The notes beneath the pieces are model-generated. The model saw only the letters and a list, made by a program, of their open reading frames with translations, ran no database searches and was not told the origin of the DNA. A stretch of DNA of 64,000 bases from Streptomyces luomodiensis (GTDB lineage Bacteria; Actinomycetota; Actinomycetes; Streptomycetales; Streptomycetaceae), in the NCBI RefSeq assembly GCF_031679605.1, contig NZ_CP117522.1, positions 8,308,001 through 8,372,000 on the forward strand, in the 5' to 3' direction. Shown here piece by piece: positions 9,580 to 18,213 of the stretch. The position numbers were made by a program, and so were the translations under genes. Within the stretch, counting starts at the first letter, position 1; each line of letters begins with the position of its first letter.

Positions 9580-9721
9580 CCCTGACACGCCGATGTCACG
9601 TAATCGGCGGCAGAGGTACGCCCAGCCGGTATGCGGCCCCGCCGCGAGCCCGGACCAAGTCGCCAGGTCGCTGTCTGCGACCGAGGCGGGGCCGTGCCCC
9701 CGGATCATGGAGCTCTCAGCG

Positions 9722-10558
9722 ATGAGCCTGAACCGTATGCGCATCCGCACCACCCTGGGCGCCGCCGTGGCCTGCGCCGCGGCCGCCACGGTCGGTTTTC
9801 TCGCCCCCGGTACCGCCTCGGCCTCGGCCGCCGCGGTCACCCTTCCGCCGGTGCACGCCGGCTTCGACTACCAGATCGGCGGGGCGTACACCCCGCCGGC
9901 CGGGGTGCGGGTGGTCAGCCGCGACCACAGCGCCTCCCCGGCCTCCGGCCTGTACAACATCTGTTACATCAACGCCTTCCAGACCCAGGCCGTCGGCGAC
10001 CCCGGCGGCCCGGACGACTGGGACCAGGACCTGTTGCTGAAGGACGGCGACGGCGAGGTCGTCATCGACCCGGACTGGGACGAGGCGATCCTGGACATCA
10101 CCACCGACGCGAAGCGGCGCAGCATCGCGGACAAGATCAAGGTCCAGATCGACGAATGCGCCGCCAAGGGCTTCAACGCGCTGGAGCTCGACAACTTCGA
10201 CACCTACACCCGGGAGGTCGTCGAGGGCCGGATCACCGCCTCGCACGCCCAGACCTACATCCGCATCCTCTCCGCCTACGGCCATGACAAGGGCCTGGCC
10301 GTCGGCCAGAAGAACACCGTGGAACTGGCCCCGAACCACACGGCGAACGGCCTGGACTTCGCCATCGCCGAGGAGTGCGGCAGCTGGAACGAGTGCTCCC
10401 GGTACCTCTCGGCGTTCGGGAACCACGCCATCTTCATCGAGTACAAGGACGCGGGCATGAAGAAGGCATGCCAGTACGGTGACCGGGTGAGCGTCGTGCA
10501 GCGTGACGTCAACGTCTCACCCGCGGGCAGCAGCGGCTACGTCCGCAAGACCTGCTGA
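9722..10558 (+). CDS. Secreted GH114 family enzyme, endo-alpha-1,4-polygalactosaminidase-like
   Basis: A 278-residue exported protein. The signal peptide (MSLNRMRIRTTLG..., cleavage near SASA about residue 38) precedes a single TIM-barrel domain of GH114. Visible landmarks are FDYQIGGAY, the strand YNICYINAFQTQ, and the acidic strand end NALELDNFDTY that carries candidate catalytic carboxylates. The family cleaves alpha-1,4-linked galactosamine polymers such as those in fungal galactosaminogalactan. ATG at 9722 is chosen because GGAG lies ten bases upstream and the signal peptide begins there. It is the first gene of a same-strand run of sugar transport and catabolic genes, which supports a role in feeding that pathway. 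No carbohydrate-binding module. Confidence 0.85.
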   Translation: MSLNRMRIRTTLGAAVACAAAATVGFLAPGTASASAAAVTLPPVHAGFDYQIGGAYTPPAGVRVVSRDHSASPASGLYNICYINAFQTQAVGDPGGPDDWDQDLLLKDGDGEVVIDPDWDEAILDITTDAKRRSIADKIKVQIDECAAKGFNALELDNFDTYTREVVEGRITASHAQTYIRILSAYGHDKGLAVGQKNTVELAPNHTANGLDFAIAEECGSWNECSRYLSAFGNHAIFIEYKDAGMKKACQYGDRVSVVQRDVNVSPAGSSGYVRKTC

Positions 10559-10723
10559 AACCCCGCCCCCGGCGGGCACGCCACCCCCCACGCTCGACTC
10601 CGGGGGGCCGGGTGCGCGGGACGGTCCCCGTCCCGCCCCGGCTCCCCGGCCTGCCGCGGCCATGCCCGGACCGCCATGCCGTTCCGAGGGCGCCGCTCAT
10701 TCATTGATCAACTGGAGGCAGAC

Positions 10724-12052
10724 ATGGACGCGGTTCATCGCGTGCGCGGCGGCCCGTCCCGGCGTGACGTCCTGCGGGGCGGTGGTGCGCTGGCGCTCAC
10801 CGGCGCCGCGGGTGCGGCGGTGGCCGGATGCGGTACCGGCCTGGGGGTGGACTCCGACGGAGTCGTCCACATCGAGGTGTGGCACGGGCAGACCAGCTCC
10901 GCGCTGAACGTGGTCAAACGGCTCGTGGCCGACTTCCACCGGAGCCACCCGAAGATACGCATCGATCTGAGCGGCGGGGTGCTGGCGGACGACATGCTCC
11001 AGAAGGTGATGGCCGGTCTGGTGGCCGGCTCCCCGCCCGATGTCGCCTACATCTTCGGCTCCGACCTGGCCAGCGTCGCCAGAAGCTCCCAGCTGGCGGA
11101 CATGACGACGGTCGTGGAATCCGGGCAGGTGCCCTGGAAGCAGTACTGGCCCGCCGCCCGGGACGGCGTCACCGTCGACGGTGTGGTCCGCGCGGTGCCC
11201 GCGGTGCTGGACGCGCTCGCCGTGGTGTGCAACAAGACGCTCTTCCACCGGGCCGGACTGGACCTGCCCGCGCCCGGCTGGACCTGGCAGGACTTCGTCG
11301 AAACCGCCAGGAAGCTGACCGACCGCGGCAAGGGCACGTTCGGCACCGGCTGGCCCGCCGCGGGCGACGAGGACACCGTGTGGCGGATGTGGCCCATGAT
11401 CTGGGATCTGGGCGGGGAGGTCATCGACGAGGACACCCGGCGGATCGGGTTCGCGGGCGAGCCCGGCATCCGCGCTCTGGAAGTGCTCCAGGCGCTCGCC
11501 CAGGACAGAAGCGTCTACGTCGACCCCAAGCCCGGTGGCGAGCAGATGTACCAGGCGTTCGCGTCCGGCCGCCTGGGGATGGTCGCGACCGGCCCCTGGC
11601 AGCTGCCCGACATCCGCCAGGCCGAGATCGACTACCACGTCGTCCCGCTGCCCAGCTTCAGCGGCAGACCGGTGACCATCTCCGGCCCCGACACCTGGAG
11701 CGTGTTCGACAACGGCTCCGCGCGTCTGAAGGCCGCCCGGACGTTCGTCGGCTGGCTCATGCGGCCCGGACCGGCGTACCTCTGGGACACCGGGGTGGGC
11801 AGCCTGCCGCAGAGCCGGCCGGCCGAGCGCCGGCCGCGGTGGCGGGCGCACGCGGCCGAGGTGCCCGGTCTGTCGGTGTTCACCGAGGCGCTCCGGACCG
11901 CCCGGGTGCGTCCCGTCGACCGGGCCTACCCCAAGATCTCCATGCCGTTCGGCGAGGCCATCACCGCCGTCCTGCTCGGGAAGAGCACACCGGCCACGGC
12001 GCTGCGGCGATGCGCCGACGAAGCCAACGCCGCCATGGCCACGGTGCGTTGA
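10724..12052 (+). CDS. Sugar ABC transporter substrate-binding lipoprotein
   Basis: A 442-residue family 1 extracellular solute-binding protein. The N-terminus combines a twin-arginine motif (RRDVLRGGG) with a lipobox (AVAGC, Cys near residue 35), so it is probably a Tat-exported lipoprotein. The mature part opens with VHIEVWHGQTS and shows the MalE-type fold signals WTWQDFVETARKLT and RLGMVATGPWQL. ATG at 10724 follows CTGGAGGCAGAC. It precedes two MalF/MalG-type permeases. Context predicts oligosaccharides released by the secreted GH114 enzyme as ligand. No ATPase gene is present; a shared MsiK-type ATPase encoded elsewhere is the usual Streptomyces solution. Confidence 0.93.
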   Translation: MDAVHRVRGGPSRRDVLRGGGALALTGAAGAAVAGCGTGLGVDSDGVVHIEVWHGQTSSALNVVKRLVADFHRSHPKIRIDLSGGVLADDMLQKVMAGLVAGSPPDVAYIFGSDLASVARSSQLADMTTVVESGQVPWKQYWPAARDGVTVDGVVRAVPAVLDALAVVCNKTLFHRAGLDLPAPGWTWQDFVETARKLTDRGKGTFGTGWPAAGDEDTVWRMWPMIWDLGGEVIDEDTRRIGFAGEPGIRALEVLQALAQDRSVYVDPKPGGEQMYQAFASGRLGMVATGPWQLPDIRQAEIDYHVVPLPSFSGRPVTISGPDTWSVFDNGSARLKAARTFVGWLMRPGPAYLWDTGVGSLPQSRPAERRPRWRAHAAEVPGLSVFTEALRTARVRPVDRAYPKISMPFGEAITAVLLGKSTPATALRRCADEANAAMATVR

Positions 12053-12062
12053 GGAGCTCCAC

Positions 12063-13013
12063 ATGTCCCGTCTGCCCACCCCCATCACCCTTCCGGACGT
12101 GACGCCACCGGCCGGTCCGGCACGCCGCCGACGCCGCCGGGAAGCCGCCACGGCCTGGGCGTTCGTCCTCCCCTCCGTCCTGGTCATCCTGGGCCTGAGC
12201 GTCATCCCCGTCCTGTGGTCACTGCTGCTGTCGTTCCAGTACAGCGACCTCCTCACGCCGAGCGTCTGGGTGGGCTGGGACAACTACCGCCAGCTGGCCG
12301 ACGATCCGCAGTTCGGGCAGGCCGTGCGCAACACACTGGTCTACACGGCGCTGTACGTGCCGCTGAGCATCGGCCTGGGGCTGTTCCTGGCGCTGGTCCT
12401 CAACCGCCGCATCCGGTTCGTCGGCCTCTACCGCACCCTGCTCTTCGTGCCGTTCGTGGTCTCGGCCGCCGCCCAGGGCGTCCTGTTCGCCTTCATCCTC
12501 GACCCGGAGTTCGGCGCGGCCAACTCACTGCTGCACCGCATCGGAGTCTCCCCCCAGGGCTTCCTGTCCGATCCGGCCCAGGCCCTGCTGGTCCTGGTGG
12601 GCATCTCCCTGTGGAGCGGCACCGGCTTCTGCGTCGTGATCTATCTCGCGGCGCTCCAGGACGTCCCCCGGGAGCTCGTCGAGGCCGCCACCCTGGACGG
12701 TGCGGACCGCCGGCACGTGCTGCGCCATGTCACCCTGCCCACCATCGCACCGGTCAGCGTGTTCCTGCTGCTGTGGCAGACGATCACCGCCCTCCAGGTG
12801 TTCGACCTGGTGTACGTGACGACGAAGGGCGGGCCGCTCGGATCCACCACCGTGATCGTCTACTTCGTCTGGGAACAGGCGTTCCGGAACTTCACCGCCG
12901 GCTACGGGGCCGCGGCGGCCTACGTCCTCGGCGCCGCCCTGCTCCTGATCGCGGCCGGGACCCGTCTGGTCCGGCGCCGCGAGGACCGCCGTCTCAAGGG
13001 AGCCACGTCATGA
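12063..13013 (+). CDS. Sugar ABC transporter permease (MalF type)
   Basis: A 316-residue inner-membrane protein with six predicted helices. The EAA loop is visible as ELVEAATLDGADRRHVLRHVTLPTIAPV near residues 205-230, the site contacting the ATPase. The start lies ten bases after the binding-protein stop with GAGGAG upstream, and its stop overlaps the next permease start as ATGA. It forms the membrane channel with the following gene. Substrate is inferred from the operon, not from the sequence. Confidence 0.94.
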   Translation: MSRLPTPITLPDVTPPAGPARRRRRREAATAWAFVLPSVLVILGLSVIPVLWSLLLSFQYSDLLTPSVWVGWDNYRQLADDPQFGQAVRNTLVYTALYVPLSIGLGLFLALVLNRRIRFVGLYRTLLFVPFVVSAAAQGVLFAFILDPEFGAANSLLHRIGVSPQGFLSDPAQALLVLVGISLWSGTGFCVVIYLAALQDVPRELVEAATLDGADRRHVLRHVTLPTIAPVSVFLLLWQTITALQVFDLVYVTTKGGPLGSTTVIVYFVWEQAFRNFTAGYGAAAAYVLGAALLLIAAGTRLVRRREDRRLKGATS

Positions 13014-13921
13014 CGGACCTGTCCCACCTCCCGGGGAGGACCGCCGACCGGCTCCGGCCGGCCGGCCGGACCTCCGAAGAGCCCGTGGCCCGCCCACGGC
13101 GCCGGCTCCGGCTGCCGTTCAGCCCGTGGCATCTGCTGCTCGCTCCGCTGGCGCTGCTCTTCGCCGTACCGCTGATCTGGCTGGGGCTCAGCTCCGTAAT
13201 GAGCGACGCGGAGATCAACCGGTTCCCGCCGGCGCTCTGGCCCTCCGGCATCGACCTGGACGGCTACCGGTACGTCCTGGGCAACGCGATGTTCCCGCGC
13301 TGGTTCGCCAACTCCCTGATCGTCTCGGCCGTCGCGGTCGTCTCGAACCTGCTGCTCGGAACGCTGGGCGGATACGCCTTCGCCCGGATGCGGTTCGGCG
13401 GGTCCCGGGTGCTGCTGGTGCTGATGCTGGCCACCATGGCCATCCCGTTCCAGCTGACGATGATCCCGACCTTCCTGGTCATGCGGAAGCTGGGACTCAC
13501 CGACACCCTCGGGGCGCTGATCGTCCCGTCGCTGGTGACGCCGTTCGCGGTGTTCCTGCTGCGGCAGTTCTTCCTCTCCCTGCCCAGGGAGCTGGAGGAA
13601 GCCGCCTGGATCGACGGGTGTTCGCGGCTGCGGGTGCTGTTCCAGATCGTGGTCCCGCTGTCCCGCCCGGCGCTGAGCACCGTCGCCGTCCTCACCTTCC
13701 TCACCACCTGGAACGACCTGTCGTGGCCGCTCATCGCCCTGAACCACGAGGCCAACTACACCCTCCAACTGGGCCTGACCACCTTCCGGGGACAGCACCA
13801 CACCCAGTGGTCGGCCGTGATGGCGGGCAACGTCATCACCGTCCTGCCGGTGCTGCTCGCCTTCCTCGCCGCCCAGAAGACCTTCGTCCGGTCGATCACC
13901 TCCACCGGCCTCAAGGGCTGA
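13010..13921 (+). CDS. Sugar ABC transporter permease (MalG type)
   Basis: A 303-residue permease. A 40-residue basic cytoplasmic N-terminus precedes six helices. The EAA loop reads ELEEAAWIDGCSRLRVLFQIVVPLSRPAL. The ATG at 13010 overlaps the previous stop by four bases, indicating translational coupling; longer upstream frame extension would run inside the MalF-type gene and is rejected. Partner of the upstream permease in a carbohydrate uptake (CUT1) importer. Confidence 0.94.
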   Translation: MTDLSHLPGRTADRLRPAGRTSEEPVARPRRRLRLPFSPWHLLLAPLALLFAVPLIWLGLSSVMSDAEINRFPPALWPSGIDLDGYRYVLGNAMFPRWFANSLIVSAVAVVSNLLLGTLGGYAFARMRFGGSRVLLVLMLATMAIPFQLTMIPTFLVMRKLGLTDTLGALIVPSLVTPFAVFLLRQFFLSLPRELEEAAWIDGCSRLRVLFQIVVPLSRPALSTVAVLTFLTTWNDLSWPLIALNHEANYTLQLGLTTFRGQHHTQWSAVMAGNVITVLPVLLAFLAAQKTFVRSITSTGLKG

Positions 13922-13965
13922 CCACGCTCCGCACCACCCCTCATCGCACCTCTTCGGGAACCTTC

Positions 13966-14922
13966 ATGCCGCCCAGCTTCGACCTGCTCGTCATCGGGGA
14001 CGCCAACCCCGACGTCATCATCGGACCGCTCGACGCCCCACTCGCCTTCGGCCAGCGCGAACAGCTCGTCGACAGCGGCGCACTCACCATCGGCGGCTCC
14101 GCCGCGATCACCGCGTGCGGCGCCGCCCGGCTGGGGCTGCGCGTGGCCTTCGCCGGACGCGTCGGGGACGACGGCGCCGGACACTACATGCGCGACCGGC
14201 TCGCCGCGCACGGCGTCGACGTCCAGGCGCTGCACCTGGACGAGAGCCGGCCGACACCGCTCACGGTCATCGTCACCCGCGGCGACGACCGTGCCATCCT
14301 CACCGCGCCGGGCACCCTCGCCGCGACGACCGGGGCCGACGTCCCCGAACGCCTGCTCACCTCGGCCCGGCACGTCCACTCCGCGTCCTTCTTCCTCATG
14401 CCGCAGCTCGCCGCCGACCTGCCCGGCCTCTTCGACACCGCCCGCGCGGCGGGCGCCACCACCTCGCTCGACACCAACGACGACCCCTCGGGCCGATGGG
14501 ACCTCGCGCCACTCGCGCCCGTCCTGGCCCGGACCGACATCCTGCTGCCCAACGCGGACGAGGCACACCGGCTGGCCGGCACCGACGGCACCTCCGTCGC
14601 CGCGGCCGCCGAATCCCTCGCCCGCCAGGTCCCGCTGGTGGCCGTCAAGAACGGGGCGGACGGCGCCCTGTGCCACGACGGCCGGACCCTGCACACCACC
14701 GCCGGCCTCCGGGTGACACCCCAGGACGCCGTCGGCGCGGGCGACAGCTTCAACGCGGGCTTCCTGGCCGCACGGCTGGCGGGCCGGTCCACCACCGAGG
14801 CGCTCGACCTCGCCGCCGTATGCGGTGCGCTGTCCACCCGCGCCGCAGGCGGCACCACCGCCCAGCCCACCTGGGAAGAAACCCTCACCCACCTCACCGC
14901 CAACGGAGACAGCCCGTCATGA
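13966..14922 (+). CDS. PfkB-family sugar kinase, candidate tagatose-6-phosphate or galactosamine kinase
   Basis: A 318-residue ribokinase-fold enzyme. The N-terminal glycine motif (TIGGSAAITACGAARLG, about residues 43-60) and the C-terminal signature DAVGAGDSFNAGF with the catalytic Asp are intact. PfkB enzymes phosphorylate sugars or sugar phosphates with ATP in the cytoplasm. Between an importer and a SIS isomerase/aldolase pair the best guess is a tagatose-6-phosphate kinase making the bisphosphate for the aldolase. Phosphorylation of imported galactosamine is the alternative. It overlaps the GH4 gene by ATGA. Only one kinase is visible although the full route needs two phosphorylations. 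Confidence 0.88.
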   Translation: MPPSFDLLVIGDANPDVIIGPLDAPLAFGQREQLVDSGALTIGGSAAITACGAARLGLRVAFAGRVGDDGAGHYMRDRLAAHGVDVQALHLDESRPTPLTVIVTRGDDRAILTAPGTLAATTGADVPERLLTSARHVHSASFFLMPQLAADLPGLFDTARAAGATTSLDTNDDPSGRWDLAPLAPVLARTDILLPNADEAHRLAGTDGTSVAAAAESLARQVPLVAVKNGADGALCHDGRTLHTTAGLRVTPQDAVGAGDSFNAGFLAARLAGRSTTEALDLAAVCGALSTRAAGGTTAQPTWEETLTHLTANGDSPS

Positions 14923-16229
14923 TCAACCCCAAAATCGTGCTGGTCGGCGCCGGCAGCGTCGTCTTCACCCAGGGCCTGCTGGCGGATCTGTTCGCCTTCC
15001 CCGAGCTGAGGACCGCGCACATCGCCCTGCACGACATCGACGCGGAACGCCTGGCCACCGCCGAGGCCGCCGCGCGGTACATCGCCGGGAAACGGGACGC
15101 CGCCGTGCGCATCACCGCACACGCCGACCGGCGCGCGGCGCTCGAAGGCGCCGACTTCGTCATCAACATCGTCCAGATCGGCATGGGCGAGGCCACCCGT
15201 ACCGACTTCGAGATCCCCGCGCGCCACGGTGTGCGGCAGACCATCGGCGACACCCTCGGCGTCGGCGGCATCTTCCGCGCCCTGCGCACCTTCCCGTTCC
15301 TCAAGGCGCTGGGCGAGGACATCGCCGCCGTGTGCCCCGAGGCGTGGCTGCTCAACTACACCAACCCGATGGCCATGAACGTGCAGTACCTGGTGGCGGC
15401 GACCGGTCTGACCCGGGTGGTCGGCCTGTGCCACTCGGTGCACTGGACCATGCACGACCTGTGCGCCCTGCTCAAGGTCCCCTTCGAGGAGGTCACCTAC
15501 CGTGCCGCCGGCGTCAACCACCAGGCGTGGGTGCTGCGGTTCGAGCACGACGGCACCGACCTGTACCCCCGGCTGGACGCCCTGATCGCCGAGGACGAGC
15601 AGCTGCGCCGCCGGGTGCGTGTCGACATGTACCGGCGGCTGGGCTACTACCCGACCGAGACCAGCGAGCACTCTTCCGAATACGTGCCCTGGTACCTGCA
15701 CCACGACAGCGAGATCGAGCGGCTGCGGCTGCCCATCGGCGCCTATCTCGGCATCGTCGAGGAGAACGTGGCCGAGTACGAGCGCACCCGCGACGCCCTC
15801 GCCAGCGGCGCGTGCATCGACGTCGAGGGAACCATGGAATACGCCCCGCAGATCATCCACTCCATGGTGACCGGCACCCCCAGGACCGTCTACGGCAATG
15901 TGCCCAACCGGGGGCTCATCGAGAACCTCCCCGCCCACGGCGTCGTCGAAGTGCCATGCCTGGTCGACCGGTCCGGTGTCCAGCCGACCCGGGCCGGTGC
16001 CCTCCCCCCGCAGCTCGCCGCGCTCAACCGCACCTACCTCAGCATGAACGACCTCGTGGTGCGCGCCGCCCTGGAGGACGAGCCGCGCCACATCCGGCAC
16101 GCGGCCATGACCGACCCGGCGACCGCCGCCGCCCTGCGGGTCGAGCAGATCTGGGAGCTGTGCGACGACATGGTGCGCGCGCACGCCGACCGGCTGCAAC
16201 CCGCGCTGCGCGCCACCCTCGGCAGCTGA
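14919..16229 (+). CDS. GH4 family NAD+/metal-dependent alpha-glycosidase (alpha-galactosidase-like)
   Basis: A 436-residue cytoplasmic enzyme. The Rossmann start KIVLVGAGSVVFTQG binds NAD. GVGGIFRALRTFPF and LNYTNPMAM are family 4 signatures; GLCHSVHWTMHD supplies the Cys that ligates the divalent metal, and NHQAWVLRF follows. The MelA-like branch hydrolyses alpha-galactosides through oxidation at C3 and elimination rather than by direct displacement. It overlaps the kinase gene (ATGA). Downstream of an importer that may bring in alpha-galactosaminides, it is the candidate intracellular hydrolase. Activity on a 2-amino sugar would be unusual for GH4 and needs proof. Confidence 0.9.
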   Translation: MINPKIVLVGAGSVVFTQGLLADLFAFPELRTAHIALHDIDAERLATAEAAARYIAGKRDAAVRITAHADRRAALEGADFVINIVQIGMGEATRTDFEIPARHGVRQTIGDTLGVGGIFRALRTFPFLKALGEDIAAVCPEAWLLNYTNPMAMNVQYLVAATGLTRVVGLCHSVHWTMHDLCALLKVPFEEVTYRAAGVNHQAWVLRFEHDGTDLYPRLDALIAEDEQLRRRVRVDMYRRLGYYPTETSEHSSEYVPWYLHHDSEIERLRLPIGAYLGIVEENVAEYERTRDALASGACIDVEGTMEYAPQIIHSMVTGTPRTVYGNVPNRGLIENLPAHGVVEVPCLVDRSGVQPTRAGALPPQLAALNRTYLSMNDLVVRAALEDEPRHIRHAAMTDPATAAALRVEQIWELCDDMVRAHADRLQPALRATLGS

Positions 16230-16266
16230 GAACCCTCGCCGCCACCCACCTACGTCACGGAGAATC

Positions 16267-17154
16267 ATGTCCCACACCAGTGATGAGATCGCCAGCCAGC
16301 CGGAGTGCTGGGAGCGGGCGGTGAGCGAAGCGCCGCGCCACGCCAAGGCGCTGCCCGCGCCGGGCGAGCGGGTCGCGGTCATCGGCTGCGGCACCTCGCT
16401 GTTCATGGCCCAGGCGTACGCGCGGCTGCGCGAAGGCATCGGCCACGGCATCACCGACGCCTATCCGGCGTCCGAGGCGCGGCTGCTCAGGCCCTACGAC
16501 CGGATCCTCGCCCTCACCCGGTCCGGCACCACCACCGAGATCGTCTCGGCGCTCGAGGAGGCCGCGGAACCGGCGCGGATCACCACGGTCACCGCCGTCG
16601 CCGACTCCCCGGCGACGGCCAAGGCCGACGAGGTGATCTGCCTGGACTACGCCGACGAGCGGTCGGTGGTGCAGACCCGGTTCCCCACCACCGAACTGCT
16701 GTTGCTCCGTGCCCACCTCGGGCTCCCCACCGACGACGCGCTCGCCGACGTGGCCACCGCGCTCGCCTCGCCGCTCCCCGACGAGCTGACCGGCGCCGAG
16801 CAGATCACCTTCCTCGGGGCCGACTGGAGCGTGGGCGTCGCCCACGAGGCCGCGCTCAAGGTGCGCGAGGCGGCGGCCCATTGGACGGAGTCCTACTCCG
16901 CCATGGAGTACCGGCACGGCCCGATCGCCGTGGCCCGCGCGGGCCGGGCCGTGTGGAGCCTGACCCCCGTGGCGGACTCACTCGCCGACCGGGTCGGCGC
17001 CACCGGGGCGTATCTGCGCCAGGGCGTTCTCGATCCGCTGGCCGAACTCGTCCTCGCCCAGCGCCTGGCCGTCCGTCTCGCCGAGAACGCCGGCCGGAAC
17101 CCCGACCGGCCCGAGCACCTGACCCGCTCGGTCATCCTCGGCTCCCAGGACTGA
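16267..17154 (+). CDS. SIS-domain amino-sugar-phosphate isomerase/deaminase (AgaS/GlmS-C-like)
   Basis: A 295-residue protein of two SIS domains. GCGTSLFMAQAYA (about 38-50) and LTRSGTTTEI (about 86-95) form the phosphosugar loop, and EAALKVREAAAHWTESYSAMEYRHGP matches the second half of glucosamine-6-phosphate synthase isomerase domains. There is no glutaminase domain, so it should release ammonia rather than transfer it. Placed between a PfkB kinase and a class II aldolase it fits the AgaS role, galactosamine-6-phosphate to tagatose-6-phosphate plus ammonia. The start follows CACGGAGAATC. Shorter than typical AgaS (about 380 residues), so the substrate call is an inference. Confidence 0.85.
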   Translation: MSHTSDEIASQPECWERAVSEAPRHAKALPAPGERVAVIGCGTSLFMAQAYARLREGIGHGITDAYPASEARLLRPYDRILALTRSGTTTEIVSALEEAAEPARITTVTAVADSPATAKADEVICLDYADERSVVQTRFPTTELLLLRAHLGLPTDDALADVATALASPLPDELTGAEQITFLGADWSVGVAHEAALKVREAAAHWTESYSAMEYRHGPIAVARAGRAVWSLTPVADSLADRVGATGAYLRQGVLDPLAELVLAQRLAVRLAENAGRNPDRPEHLTRSVILGSQD

Positions 17155-17199
17155 ACCGACCGACCGGCTGAACCTCCCCTCACCACCAGGACGTCTCCC

Positions 17200-18063
17200 A
17201 TGCCCCTCGCCTCCACCGACCGGGTCCTCGCCGCCACCCCGCTGGCCGCGGGCGCCTTCAACGTCGTACTCATCGAGCAGCTCGAAGCGGTCCTCACCGG
17301 GGCGGCGCGGGCCGGGCTGCCGGTGATCGTGCAGATCAGTGAGAACGCCGTGGCCTACCGCGGCGCGCTCGCGCCGCTCGCCGCGGCGGCCCACGCGGCC
17401 ATCGCCGCCACCGAAGTGCCGGTGGCCCTCCACCTGGACCACGCCACCCGGGTCGACCTCATCGAGGAGGCCGTGGCCCGCGGCTTCACCTCCGTCATGT
17501 ACGACGGGGCGCACCTGCCCTGGGAGGAGAACGTGGCCCGCACCCGGGAGGTCACCCAGTGGTGTCATGAACGGAAGGTGTTCGTCGAGGCGGAGCTCGG
17601 CGAGATCGGCGGAAAGGACGGAGCACACGCGCCGGGTGTCCGGACCGATCCGCGGGAGGCGGCGCGGTTCGTCGCCGACACCGGCGTCGACGCCCTCGCG
17701 GTCGCGGTCGGCACCTCCCACCAGATGAGCGACCGGACCGCCACGGTCGACCTGGACCTGGTGCGCGCACTGCGCGCCGCCGTACCGGTACCCCTGGTGC
17801 TGCACGGCTCGTCCGGGGCGGACGACGCGACGCTCCAGGCGGCCGTCCACGCCGGCATGAAGAAGATCAATATGTCGACCCATCTGAACGTGGTCTTCAC
17901 CGGAGCCGCCCGCGCGACGCTCGACGCCGACCCGGCCGTGGTGGACCCGCGCCGCTATCTGCGGCCGGCCCGCCACGCCATGGCCGGCGAAGTGGCCCGC
18001 CTGCTCCGGCAGCTCAACACCCCGCAGCAGGTGCTCACGGCGACCGCCCCGGCGGCCCGCTGA
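17200..18063 (+). CDS. Class II ketose-bisphosphate aldolase (tagatose-bisphosphate aldolase-like)
   Basis: A 287-residue zinc aldolase. LHLDHATR (about 80-87) supplies Asp and a zinc His, FVEAELGEIGGKDG is the following conserved strand, and VGTSHQM and LHGSSGADD form the metal and phosphate sites. The length and the GatY/KbaY/AgaY-like layout favour tagatose-1,6-bisphosphate over fructose-bisphosphate. It would split tagatose-1,6-bisphosphate to glyceraldehyde-3-phosphate and dihydroxyacetone phosphate, ending the pathway. Last gene of the operon; its stop codon is the first triplet of a 14-base tandem repeat. Confidence 0.9.
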   Translation: MPLASTDRVLAATPLAAGAFNVVLIEQLEAVLTGAARAGLPVIVQISENAVAYRGALAPLAAAAHAAIAATEVPVALHLDHATRVDLIEEAVARGFTSVMYDGAHLPWEENVARTREVTQWCHERKVFVEAELGEIGGKDGAHAPGVRTDPREAARFVADTGVDALAVAVGTSHQMSDRTATVDLDLVRALRAAVPVPLVLHGSSGADDATLQAAVHAGMKKINMSTHLNVVFTGAARATLDADPAVVDPRRYLRPARHAMAGEVARLLRQLNTPQQVLTATAPAAR

Positions 18064-18130
18064 GAAAGAACGCCTGAGAAACAGCGTCCGAGCAAGAGTG
18101 CCCGAGAAACAGTGCCCGAGAAATAGTGTG
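18061..18130. repeat. Five-copy 14-base tandem repeat beginning at the aldolase stop codon
   Basis: Five consecutive 14-base units with consensus YGAGAAASAGYGCC occupy 18061-18074, 18075-18088, 18089-18102, 18103-18116 and 18117-18130. The first unit starts with the TGA of the aldolase gene. Units differ at two to four positions. Not a hairpin. Confidence 0.85.
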
Positions 18131-18213
18131 CCAAGCGGCTCTCGGGCGCGGCCGCGGCACACGGGCGCGGGACCAGTCGGCGAGGTGGCCGACGGCCGGG
18201 CGCTCCGGAGACC

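Larger units (their letters stand above)
9395..9721. other. Intergenic region between the conservon and the galactosaminide operon
   Basis: Holds the conservon terminator (9408-9461), then an AT-rich patch around 9520-9580 with a candidate promoter and a small inverted repeat in front of the GH114 gene. No gene is seen in it. A longer in-frame extension of the GH114 frame back to 9533 lacks a signal peptide at its start and is unlikely to be translated. Confidence 0.6.

Noticed and set aside
9533..9721. Upstream extension of the GH114 frame
   Set aside because: It would place 63 residues before a good signal peptide and crosses the candidate promoter; the ATG at 9722 has its own ribosome-binding site.
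18061..18130. CRISPR-like array after the aldolase gene
   Set aside because: The units are contiguous 14-base tandem copies without spacers and no cas genes are present.
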